A stretch of 23,096 nt of DNA from UBA4416 sp040376995 (GTDB lineage Bacteria > Bacteroidota > Bacteroidia > B-17B0 > Aurantibacillaceae). How positions within the stretch are numbered: the stretch's first letter is position 1; every line of letters starts with the position of its first letter. A program made the translations under genes and the position numbers. The stretch spans positions 1-23,096 of the forward strand of contig JBEIPP010000040.1 of the NCBI GenBank assembly GCA_040376995.1, read 5' to 3'. This document shows positions 17,612 through 23,096 of the stretch, one piece after another. The notes beneath the pieces are model-generated. The model had not been told where the DNA came from, searched no databases, and worked only from the letters and a program-made list of their open reading frames with translations.

Positions 17612-19276
17612 ATGAGCTCAGGCAAAGAAACACCCCGACAAAAGATGATTGGCATGATGTACCTTGTACTCACAGCCCTTTTAGCACTAAATGTATCTAA
17701 AGAAGTTTTACAAGGCTTTGTCATGGTTGATGAAAGCATTGGTAAATCGAAAGTTATCTTGGATGAAAATAATAGCCGTATTCAAAAGGCTTTTGAGGCA
17801 TATGTTAACGATGGCAATTTTGAGGCAAAGCCCTATCTTCTAAAATCAGTAGAAACTCAAAAAAGTATTCGAATTGTGGATGCCTATATCGACAGTATGA
17901 AAGTGATTATCGCTCGAAAAACAGAAGGATTACCTAAAGGAGATACATCACAATTAAGGTTTATGGAAAAATTGGATGACTTTGATACCCCAACTTATTT
18001 GTTAATTGGTTCAGATGAAACAAAACCTATTGACACTAAGTATTCGGCTAAAGATTTACGATTACAATTAACCAATTTGCATAAAGATTTATTGAGTTTA
18101 ATTGATAATATGCAAAAAAACACTAAAACAAAACTAGATAATGCAACCATATATGCCTTAAAACAAAAACTATCTTCTATTAAGCCCATAGATAGAAATC
18201 TAGAAAAAGATGGTATTAAATTGAATTGGGAATTAGAAAACTTTTATCACATGCCTCTAGCTGCTGTCATTACTAATTTAGATAAGATACAAGCAGACAT
18301 GAAAAATTTAGAATCTGAATTTTTGCATACGTTTGCCGCTGCTTCTAGTAAATTTTTATTTAAAGCAGATAAGTTACGTGCAGATGTGGTGGCACCAAGT
18401 GCTTACGTATTATCAGGGCAAATATTTAAAGCCAACATTGTTTTAGGTGCTTCAAGCAGTGAGTTTACTCCCGACCGTATGGAGGTTTTAGTAGGTGGTG
18501 TTTATGATACAGTTTCTAAAAAACTAACATCTCCTGGAATACCTTTGACAATAAAAGATGGTATGGGAACATATGAAGCTATGACAAACAGCATAGGTCA
18601 AAAATATTTAAAAGGAGTTGTTAAATATAAAAACGCAAGAGGCGAATACGAATACTATAATTTTAATTATCAATATACTGTAGCCCCTCCATTTAGCGCC
18701 GTAGCAGCAGATAATATGAATATTTTTTATGCAGGTATTGAAAACCCAGTAAGTGTTTCGGCTGCAGGTTTTTCCCCCTCAGAATTAAAAGTAACAGTTA
18801 ATGGTTGTGGCGCTGAAGCTATCCCAAATGGTGCTGGAAAATTTACGTTTAAAGTAAAATCTGCTGGAACTTGCAGTGTGGCAATTTCTGCTAAAGTAAA
18901 TGGTGTTTACCAACAACAAGGACCAGTAAAAACATTTAGAGTAAAAGATATTCCGCCTCCAGTATTAAAAATGGGAGGTAAATTAGCTACTACTAATTTA
19001 GAATTTACTAGAAATGAAATTAAACAAGTGGGAGGATTTGGAGCGGAATCTGTTGGCTTTATGTTTCCTGTAAACTTTGTAGTAAAAAGTTTTGAAGTAT
19101 TTGTGCAAGGAGGTGGAACATATACTTGTTCAAATAATAATTTATCTCCAGAAGCCAAAATAGCTTTAGGCAACATGCGCACTGGTCAAATTGCTTATAT
19201 TGATAACATTAAAGTATTAACTCCTAAACAAACACTCATCACTATTCCTTCGGTAAAATTTAAAATTAAATCCTAA
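17612..19276 (+). CDS. GldM-family protein, orphan paralogue (type IX secretion/gliding motor)
   Basis: This 554-residue protein matches GldM along its length. The N-terminus carries TPRQKMIGMMYLVLTALLA, the single membrane helix (about 11-28), followed by NVSKEVLQGF. Arg9 is present; in Flavobacterium johnsoniae the equivalent Arg9 faces the key glutamate of GldL in the proton-driven motor. A helical periplasmic domain (about 35-245) and a set of beta domains follow, ending in the GldM C-terminal domain (RVKDIPPPVLKMGGKL, QVGGFGAESVGFMFPVNF). Canonical gldM lies in a gldK-gldL-gldM-gldN cluster and is about 510-520 residues. Here there is no gldL or gldN neighbour, and the protein is somewhat longer. 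It is therefore likely a paralogue, which may swap into the motor or serve a specialised secretion route. A relocated sole copy is the alternative. Confidence 0.9.
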   Translation: MSSGKETPRQKMIGMMYLVLTALLALNVSKEVLQGFVMVDESIGKSKVILDENNSRIQKAFEAYVNDGNFEAKPYLLKSVETQKSIRIVDAYIDSMKVIIARKTEGLPKGDTSQLRFMEKLDDFDTPTYLLIGSDETKPIDTKYSAKDLRLQLTNLHKDLLSLIDNMQKNTKTKLDNATIYALKQKLSSIKPIDRNLEKDGIKLNWELENFYHMPLAAVITNLDKIQADMKNLESEFLHTFAAASSKFLFKADKLRADVVAPSAYVLSGQIFKANIVLGASSSEFTPDRMEVLVGGVYDTVSKKLTSPGIPLTIKDGMGTYEAMTNSIGQKYLKGVVKYKNARGEYEYYNFNYQYTVAPPFSAVAADNMNIFYAGIENPVSVSAAGFSPSELKVTVNGCGAEAIPNGAGKFTFKVKSAGTCSVAISAKVNGVYQQQGPVKTFRVKDIPPPVLKMGGKLATTNLEFTRNEIKQVGGFGAESVGFMFPVNFVVKSFEVFVQGGGTYTCSNNNLSPEAKIALGNMRTGQIAYIDNIKVLTPKQTLITIPSVKFKIKS

Positions 19277-19318
19277 GATTGAAGAGGGGCTTTTTTTAAT
19301 AAGTATATATTTCATAAT

Positions 19319-19343
19319 GTCACTTTGAGCGAAGTTGAGAAGT
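19319..19343. repeat. Fragment of a probable dispersed intergenic repeat
   Basis: The sequence GTCACTTTGAGCGAAGTTGA and the next few bases have the form of the GTCA-TTTCGAGCG-AGTCGAGAAG type repeats that I recall scattered between genes in Bacteroidota genomes. Only one copy is in this window, so its repetitive nature cannot be shown from here. Confidence 0.3.
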
Positions 19344-19461
19344 TATTTTACATACATCATTTAAAAGATTAAAGTAAAACTTCTTATTAAAATATTTCTT
19401 TGGTAACAATCAAAATCCCATTGAAATTCAAATATGACTGAGTTTAATTATTAAGCTAATA

Positions 19462-19638
19462 ATGCTTTTAGTAAAGCGTAACGCAGACAAAAGATGGGCT
19501 TTCTCAAACATAATGTCCGTTATCAAATATCAATTAATGACTTACATAGATTTGTTTAAATTTCTAAAATATTCTGAAACAAATTGGGATATTTTAAATA
19601 ACATCAATCAAACAAAATTAGACCTATTTGAAACCTAG
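19462..19638 (+). pseudogene. Probable transposase C-terminal remnant (IS4-like)
   Basis: A 58-residue frame reads KRWAFSNIMSVIKYQLMTYI, then DLFKFLKYSETNW, and ends in LDLFET. The pattern of WAFSN, a helix with QLMTYIDLFKFL, and a terminal LDLF resembles the very C-terminus of DDE transposases of IS4 type in Bacteroidota. The upstream part is missing: in-frame stops occur shortly before the ATG and no catalytic DDE residues remain. About 80 nt downstream, TTATCGGACAACAATG (19719-19734) could be the matching IS end. I saw no partner terminal repeat on the left. The assignment rests on remembered family resemblance and is tentative. Confidence 0.4.
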
Positions 19639-19741
19639 GAGGCTTCGCTTGTACAAATACAAATACGATTAAATAAAATCAACATTCTTAAAATGAGAAA
19701 GTATTAATTCATTTTTATCGGACAACAATGATTAAAATAGA

Positions 19742-20131
19742 CTAGAATTCTAATTTATCTAATTGAGTACAAACTCTTTCTAGTAATATGGTGATGGTGC
19801 GTTTTACCACTTCTCTTTTGTTTTCGTGATAAAATGTAATTTCTACTTGTGTAAACAAGCCAATGGTAATGCCTGTAAATAATTGCTTTAATTGTAAATT
19901 TCCTTTTACGATTTCGTGAATTCGCTCTGTTTTTTTGTTTTCGGTTAAGTTTTTAACTACTATTTTGTTTTCCGCTAAATGTTGATTGATAATTGTTAAA
20001 ATCAAATCATTCTGAAATTTAAGAATTGGTCTTAATGTATTGGTTTGAAACGTTTCCAGGTCGGTTGATTTGGAATTATCCACATTAATGATTGGGCGTA
20101 AATTTTTAAGTTGTTCTGAGCGATTATTCAT
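19742..20131 (-). CDS. Small conserved Bacteroidota protein (often labelled glyoxalase without support)
   Basis: This 129-residue cytoplasmic protein has no signal peptide or membrane segment. The N-terminal half contains LRPIIN and the phrase ESFQTNTLRPILKFQNDLIL type (about 26-45), which I recall from a family of about 125 residues found throughout Flavobacteria and often carrying the name glyoxalase. It has none of the metal ligands or beta-alpha-beta-beta-beta layout of glyoxalase I, so that name is not supported. The rest is predicted helical, ending KRTITILLERVCTQLDKLEF. It is divergent from the methyltransferase gene across 122 bp. The function is unknown. Confidence 0.75.
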   Translation of the reverse strand: MNNRSEQLKNLRPIINVDNSKSTDLETFQTNTLRPILKFQNDLILTIINQHLAENKIVVKNLTENKKTERIHEIVKGNLQLKQLFTGITIGLFTQVEITFYHENKREVVKRTITILLERVCTQLDKLEF

Positions 20132-20253
20132 TTCACTAAGGTATTGATTATATATTAAGAAAGTGGATAAATACTAAATAATTGGTTAATATCCGGTGCA
20201 TATAATTAATGAATTTGCTAGTTTGTCTTTTATAATAAGTTTACTTTTACTAT

Positions 20254-20847
20254 ATGGTTTTTGAGCAGTTAAAACAAAAGAAGTATCCAGCCAATTCTAC
20301 ATTTGATGAAATTTATCCTAAGTTATATCAAGAGCATTCAGCTCGTCATTTTACCCCAGTAAATATTGCTATTAAAGCCGCTAAGTTATTAGTTGATAAA
20401 CCAACAGATAAAATATTAGATATTGGGTCAGGAGTTGGTAAGTTTTGTTGTATTGGCTCTGCGGTTACGAAAGCGCATTTTTATGGTGTTGAAAAAAGAA
20501 AGACTTTAACCAATCTTTCTAATAAAATTAAGCGAAACTATAAGTTGAAAAACGCTCATTTTATTAATAACGATTTTACCGCTTTAGATTTTAAAAAATT
20601 TGATGGCATCTATTTTTTTAATTCATTTCACGAGCAATTAGATGAAACTTGCGTATTGGATGAAACTTCAAAAGTGTCTTTGAAAGAATATAAGAAATAC
20701 CACGACGATTTAATGATGAAGTTAAACGAATGTAAATCTGGAACTAGATTAGTAACGTATTATACGTTTAAAAACAAGATCCCTTCTTCTTATCAATTTA
20801 TTGATAAAAATGAAACTGGCTTACTTAAGTTTTATATAAAAAAATAA
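20254..20847 (+). CDS. Class I SAM-dependent methyltransferase
   Basis: The 197-residue cytoplasmic protein has the Rossmann-type SAM-binding core. Motif I is ILDIGSGVGKF (54-64), the acidic residue after strand 2 is Glu80 in YGVEK, Asp107 follows strand 3 in NNDF, and strand 4 leads into FDGIYFFNSFHEQ (116-128). The NSFHEQ stretch replaces the NPPY of N6-adenine and release-factor methylases, so those substrates are unlikely. The substrate is unknown. The stop is 5 nt before the ATG of the ferritin-like gene, a spacing that implies translational coupling and a shared role. The start at 20254 is the first ATG. A box with one mismatch to TAnnTTTG (TGAATTTG, 20210-20217) lies upstream. Confidence 0.88.
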   Translation: MVFEQLKQKKYPANSTFDEIYPKLYQEHSARHFTPVNIAIKAAKLLVDKPTDKILDIGSGVGKFCCIGSAVTKAHFYGVEKRKTLTNLSNKIKRNYKLKNAHFINNDFTALDFKKFDGIYFFNSFHEQLDETCVLDETSKVSLKEYKKYHDDLMMKLNECKSGTRLVTYYTFKNKIPSSYQFIDKNETGLLKFYIKK

Positions 20848-20852
20848 GTAAC

Positions 20853-21416
20853 ATGAAACTTCAACATCCTAAATTGGTTGATTTGATGAAACAAGCTTAT
20901 TCGGCCGAAAAAGCGGCTGCATTTGCATATGTCGGTCACGCAGCTTCCGTAAAAGATAAAGCAGAGAAAATTGCTATTAAACAAATTGAGATTGATGAGT
21001 GGAATCACAGAGAAGAGATGCTTGTTTTGATGAAACAATATGAAATTAATCCAAGTAAGTGGTATGAATTTAAATTTTATGTAATTGGAAAAATTATTTC
21101 AGGTAGTTGTTTTGTCATTGGTTGGTTTATGCCTTTTTATTTTGCAGGAAGATTAGAGAGCGGAAATGTGTGTGAATATTTTAGGATGAAGCAATATTTT
21201 AATTCGTTAGGAATTACAGAACATGATGTTGTTTTATACGAAATGGGAATGAAAGAAAAGGAACACGAAGTGTATTTTTTAAGTAAAATAAAAGATAGTA
21301 AATTATTGCCTTTCTTCGAAAAAATATTTTTCTGGGGAAAAAGCAGTTTCAATAATATCGATTTAGATAAAAAATATCCAGTAGAAGAGTCTGACGTTTA
21401 CTGTAAACACAAGTAG
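20853..21416 (+). CDS. Ferritin-like di-iron protein, COQ7-like layout, membrane-associated
   Basis: In this 187-residue protein the four-helix di-iron carboxylate pattern can be read directly: Glu19 in SAEKAAAFAY, E49xxH52 in EIDEWNHR, Glu102 (or Glu108) in GRLESGNVCEY, and E135xxH138 in KEKEHEV. Between the two helix pairs lies a hydrophobic stretch (about 77-98, GKIISGSCFVIGWFMPFYF) that suggests monotopic membrane association. This matches the demethoxyubiquinone hydroxylase (COQ7) arrangement. The tRNA hydroxylase MiaE and rubrerythrins share the same ligand pattern, so the substrate is open. It is translationally coupled to the methyltransferase upstream, a pairing that suggests hydroxylation and methylation of one lipid-soluble substrate. 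Ubiquinone itself is unlikely because Bacteroidota normally use menaquinone. A weak hairpin follows about 25 nt after the stop. Confidence 0.85.
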   Translation: MKLQHPKLVDLMKQAYSAEKAAAFAYVGHAASVKDKAEKIAIKQIEIDEWNHREEMLVLMKQYEINPSKWYEFKFYVIGKIISGSCFVIGWFMPFYFAGRLESGNVCEYFRMKQYFNSLGITEHDVVLYEMGMKEKEHEVYFLSKIKDSKLLPFFEKIFFWGKSSFNNIDLDKKYPVEESDVYCKHK

Positions 21417-21440
21417 TTGAGATAACAAAGAGTAATGTAC

Positions 21441-21487
21441 TGAATAAAGTTCATAAAGTTTTGTGTAAAAAAACAGAACTTTATTTA
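21441..21487. terminator. Possible weak terminator downstream of the di-iron gene
   Basis: AATAAAGTTC (21443-21452) pairs perfectly with GAACTTTATT (21476-21485), and the stem extends by two more pairs, one of them G-T. The loop is 23 nt and the stem is AT-rich. No long T-run follows, so termination efficiency would be modest. A processing or stability element is the alternative. Confidence 0.35.
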
Positions 21488-21663
21488 ATTTCCGGCGTAC
21501 AACAACCTAGAACTAAAACAAAAGCTACTCGAAACCCAATGAAACTAATATAATCAAAGGGCTAGTAAAAAAAGAAGTATTCTAGAGTTATCGAAATTAA
21601 ATCAAATGTTAACTCTAACGTTTGTTAGCCAATCAAACAAATTTGTATTTAAAACATATTCCC

Positions 21664-21690
21664 TTGTCAAGGCATCACTTAATAATTTTG
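21664..21690 (+). promoter_or_regulatory. Promoter for the duplicated helical protein gene
   Basis: TAATTTTG (21683-21690) matches the Bacteroidota -7 consensus TAnnTTTG exactly. TTG at 21664-21666 lies 16 nt upstream, close to the usual -33 spacing. The ATG at 21747 is 56 nt downstream, leaving a leader of about 50 nt. Confidence 0.5.
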
Positions 21691-21746
21691 TATAAAAATT
21701 AAAATAATTCACATGAAGAATATAAACCTATTAAAAATATTATCCT

Positions 21747-22886
21747 ATGAAAACTTTAACCTACCTAACAACATTGTTGGCTCTTACCATTCAAGTAATG
21801 TTAAACGGTCAAACACCAGGCAACCAAGTTCGTAAAATCAGAGTAGATATTATGGGAGCTAAAACACCTGTAACTATGAAGTACACGAACAGCAACATCA
21901 CACTAACAATGGAAGAATATAAACAATTGTTAGAACAGGCAAATCAATTAAAAGTTGGTGCTCAAAAATTAAAAGAAGAAGCATTATTAGCAGAGCAAAA
22001 TTATTTCACTAAACAACTGGAAGCCTCTCAGTTATTAGCACAAATATCACTTCAAAAATTTCAAGAAAACAAAAAAACAATTCTTGTTTTTTATACTCAA
22101 ATACCCAAAACAAATAAAGTTTATAATCAAGTAACTTTGGTTGATCATGAATCTGAACGATTGATGAAATTAGCTAAAGAAATTAGAGAAGAAGCCGCTG
22201 CTCAACTTAGTCTTCAAGCTATGGTTGGCAGTATGAGTAATGCCGAAGAAAAAGAAACATTAGCACTTAATAAACAAGCAGAAGCATTAGGGATGATAGA
22301 GAAATATTTATCAGATACTAAAGAAGGAGTTGTAGAAGAGTGTTTAGTGGAACAAACAGAAACAAAAACTATTATTCAATCTGATTTAACCATCGAAACA
22401 TCTGAGCTGTTAATGGAATTATTATTTGAAGCTTTAACCCAAGCTGATAATATGAGAACCACTTCGCAATCATTAAGAGAAAAAGCGTTAATGGTACCTA
22501 CAAATGAGAAAAACATATTGATTAATGAAGCAGTTACTTTAGAAAAAGAATATATTGCTAAAAGAGTAGAGATATCGAATTTAAAGTCTGCTTTAATTTA
22601 TGATAAATTTAATCAAAACAGATTAATGATTAGTGAATTAATAAGTAAAGTAAAAGAGAATACTGATATTGTTAATTATGCTTATCAATTAAGTCAAGAG
22701 GCTGAACGATTAATGAAAATGGGAAAAGAGATGAGAGAAGAAGCTAACGCTCAATTTTCTTATTCTGCAAAATATGGTTCAATAAGTAACGCAGAGGAAG
22801 CTGAACTATTTGCGATTGGTAAACAAGTAGAATCCATTCAATTTATAGAAAAAAATAATTCATCGATAGTTATAGCAAGTAGGTAG
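21747..22886 (+). CDS. Secreted coiled-coil protein with a divergent internal duplication
   Basis: This 379-residue protein starts with a signal peptide (about 1-22, LNG/Q) and is otherwise predicted helical and rich in Glu, Lys, Leu and Ala. Two copies of one unit are obvious. Residues 135-187 (ESERLMKLAKEIREEAAAQL, then SNAEEKE and MIEKY) align without gaps with 318-370 (EAERLMKMGKEMREEANAQF, then SNAEEAE and FIEKN). The units begin at about 58 and 226, and copy 2 has roughly 15 extra residues after the first helix. The repeats resemble long-helix EA-rich repeats seen in secreted Bacteroidota proteins. I do not recognise a function and see no enzyme motif. It has its own promoter and is closed by a strong terminator, so it is monocistronic. 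Confidence 0.82.
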   Translation: MKTLTYLTTLLALTIQVMLNGQTPGNQVRKIRVDIMGAKTPVTMKYTNSNITLTMEEYKQLLEQANQLKVGAQKLKEEALLAEQNYFTKQLEASQLLAQISLQKFQENKKTILVFYTQIPKTNKVYNQVTLVDHESERLMKLAKEIREEAAAQLSLQAMVGSMSNAEEKETLALNKQAEALGMIEKYLSDTKEGVVEECLVEQTETKTIIQSDLTIETSELLMELLFEALTQADNMRTTSQSLREKALMVPTNEKNILINEAVTLEKEYIAKRVEISNLKSALIYDKFNQNRLMISELISKVKENTDIVNYAYQLSQEAERLMKMGKEMREEANAQFSYSAKYGSISNAEEAELFAIGKQVESIQFIEKNNSSIVIASR

Positions 22887-22907
22887 GACAAGTTATAATT
22901 TAATAGG

Positions 22908-22937
22908 AAAACCTCTGCAATTGGTAGAGGTTTTTTT
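22908..22937 (+). terminator. Intrinsic terminator of the coiled-coil protein gene
   Basis: AAAACCTCT (22908-22916) pairs with AGAGGTTTT (22926-22934) around a 9-nt loop, and the T-tract runs to 22937. It begins 22 nt after the stop codon and is a textbook intrinsic terminator. Confidence 0.9.
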
Positions 22938-22989
22938 GTTTAAACCCAGATTATGTATTAGGAATCGTAATGAGAGTTGAAAGCTTAAT

Positions 22990-23064
22990 AAAACAGACAC
23001 TTTTTTGACTGAAGCATAGTAACCACTATGATGAAGGAGAAAAAGTGGCAAAGCGTTCTGTTTT
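22990..23064. other. Nested stem-loop element, possible structured RNA or mobile-element end
   Basis: Three perfect stems nest. AAAACAGA (22990-22997) pairs with TCTGTTTT (23057-23064). CACTTTTT (22998-23005) directly follows and pairs with AAAAAGTG (23040-23047). CATAGT (23015-23020) pairs with ACTATG (23025-23030) around AACC. A 9-nt bulge (23048-23056) lies between the outer two stems on the right side only, and a 9-by-9 internal loop separates the inner two. All frames through it are broken by stops. It lies behind a terminator, so a transcript would need its own promoter, and I saw no clear TAnnTTTG upstream. The window ends 32 nt later. Confidence 0.55.
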
Positions 23065-23096
23065 GAAGAGGTTTCAGCTCGTAATAGATTTTCTAA

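Larger units (their letters stand above)
19277..19741. other. Gene-free degenerate stretch downstream of the GldM paralogue
   Basis: This 465-bp region has no intact gene. It holds a fragment of what looks like a dispersed intergenic repeat near 19319-19343, a short frame resembling the end of a transposase at 19462-19638, and a possible insertion-sequence end near 19719-19735. I found no clear terminator for the GldM gene: the AGGGGCTTTTTTT near 19286-19298 has a T-tract but no supporting stem. Confidence 0.5.
21417..21746. other. 330-bp intergenic region with three dyads and a promoter
   Basis: No gene is supported. The region contains the hairpin at 21441-21487, a pair of overlapping dyads at 21583-21628, and a good promoter candidate at 21664-21690. 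An ATG at 21713 opens a short out-of-frame reading that has no features of a gene. Confidence 0.5.

Noticed and set aside
19742..20131. Glyoxalase annotation of the 129-residue protein
   Set aside because: There are no metal-ligand pattern and no glyoxalase fold layout in the sequence; the name appears to be an inherited label.
20254..21416. Ubiquinone biosynthesis (UbiG plus COQ7)
   Set aside because: The methyltransferase lacks recognisable UbiG features, and Bacteroidota normally rely on menaquinone; only the general analogy is retained.
21713..21746. ATG at 21713 as the start of a leader peptide gene
   Set aside because: The frame runs on into the downstream gene out of phase and has neither attenuator-type codon runs nor protein-like content.
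22938..23096. Retron or defence reverse-transcriptase ncRNA
   Set aside because: The nested stems fit loosely, but no reverse transcriptase is in the window and I could identify no conserved retron feature; kept only as an unexplained structured element.
1..23096. CRISPR arrays, tRNA or rRNA genes, integrase attachment sites
   Set aside because: I saw no regularly spaced repeats, no cloverleaf-type sequence and no integrase gene; the repeats present are isolated dyads.

Overview
The window is about 23 kb of low-GC DNA from a member of the phylum Bacteroidota, most like a gliding or flavobacterial-type lineage. The evidence is a GldM-family type IX secretion/gliding protein, many secreted proteins whose signal peptides end just before Gln, a typical Bacteroidota lipobox, a monofunctional aspartate kinase, and promoter boxes of the TAnnTTTG type. 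No tRNA, rRNA or CRISPR array was seen. Most of the window is ordinary chromosome; the accessory-looking parts are 19.3-20.3 kb and the right end.

Layout. 1-4007 (minus): a secreted protein cut by the window edge, preceded in the same operon by a 1095-residue envelope protein that joins a degenerate peptidase-MA-like domain, a TolB-like propeller and an Omp85-like barrel. 4141-7909 (plus): an MBL-fold hydrolase, a large perfect inverted repeat, a YyaL/SPATA20-type thioredoxin-domain protein and a secreted YD-repeat-like protein. 7912-10056 (minus): a lipoprotein and lysyl-tRNA synthetase. 10057-10937 (plus): a 340-bp regulatory region with four perfect 8-bp half-sites in mirror symmetry around a TATATTTG box, an ECF sigma factor, and a strong bidirectional terminator. 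10954-14097 (minus): a secreted helical protein and an S41 C-terminal processing protease. 14148-15116 (plus): a probable outer-membrane beta-barrel. 15117-17468 (minus): CorA and aspartate kinase. 17612-19276 (plus): an orphan GldM paralogue. 19277-19741: a decayed stretch with a transposase-like remnant. 19742-20131 (minus): a small conserved protein. 20254-21416 (plus): a two-gene cassette of a SAM methyltransferase and a membrane-associated ferritin-like di-iron protein. 21747-22886 (plus): a secreted helical protein made of two divergent copies of one unit. The last 160 bp hold a nested stem-loop element of unknown nature.

How the genes fit together. Many products act in the envelope: the Omp85-like fusion, the GldM paralogue, the S41 protease, the beta-barrel, the lipoprotein and several secreted helical proteins. 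The housekeeping genes (lysS, corA, aspartate kinase) are interspersed and not obviously linked. The parts most worth a second look are the symmetric operator at the ECF sigma promoter, the stand-alone GldM that keeps the N-terminal Arg9, the methyltransferase/di-iron pair, and the structured element at the right edge. No gene in the window is a recognisable defence or mobile-system effector.
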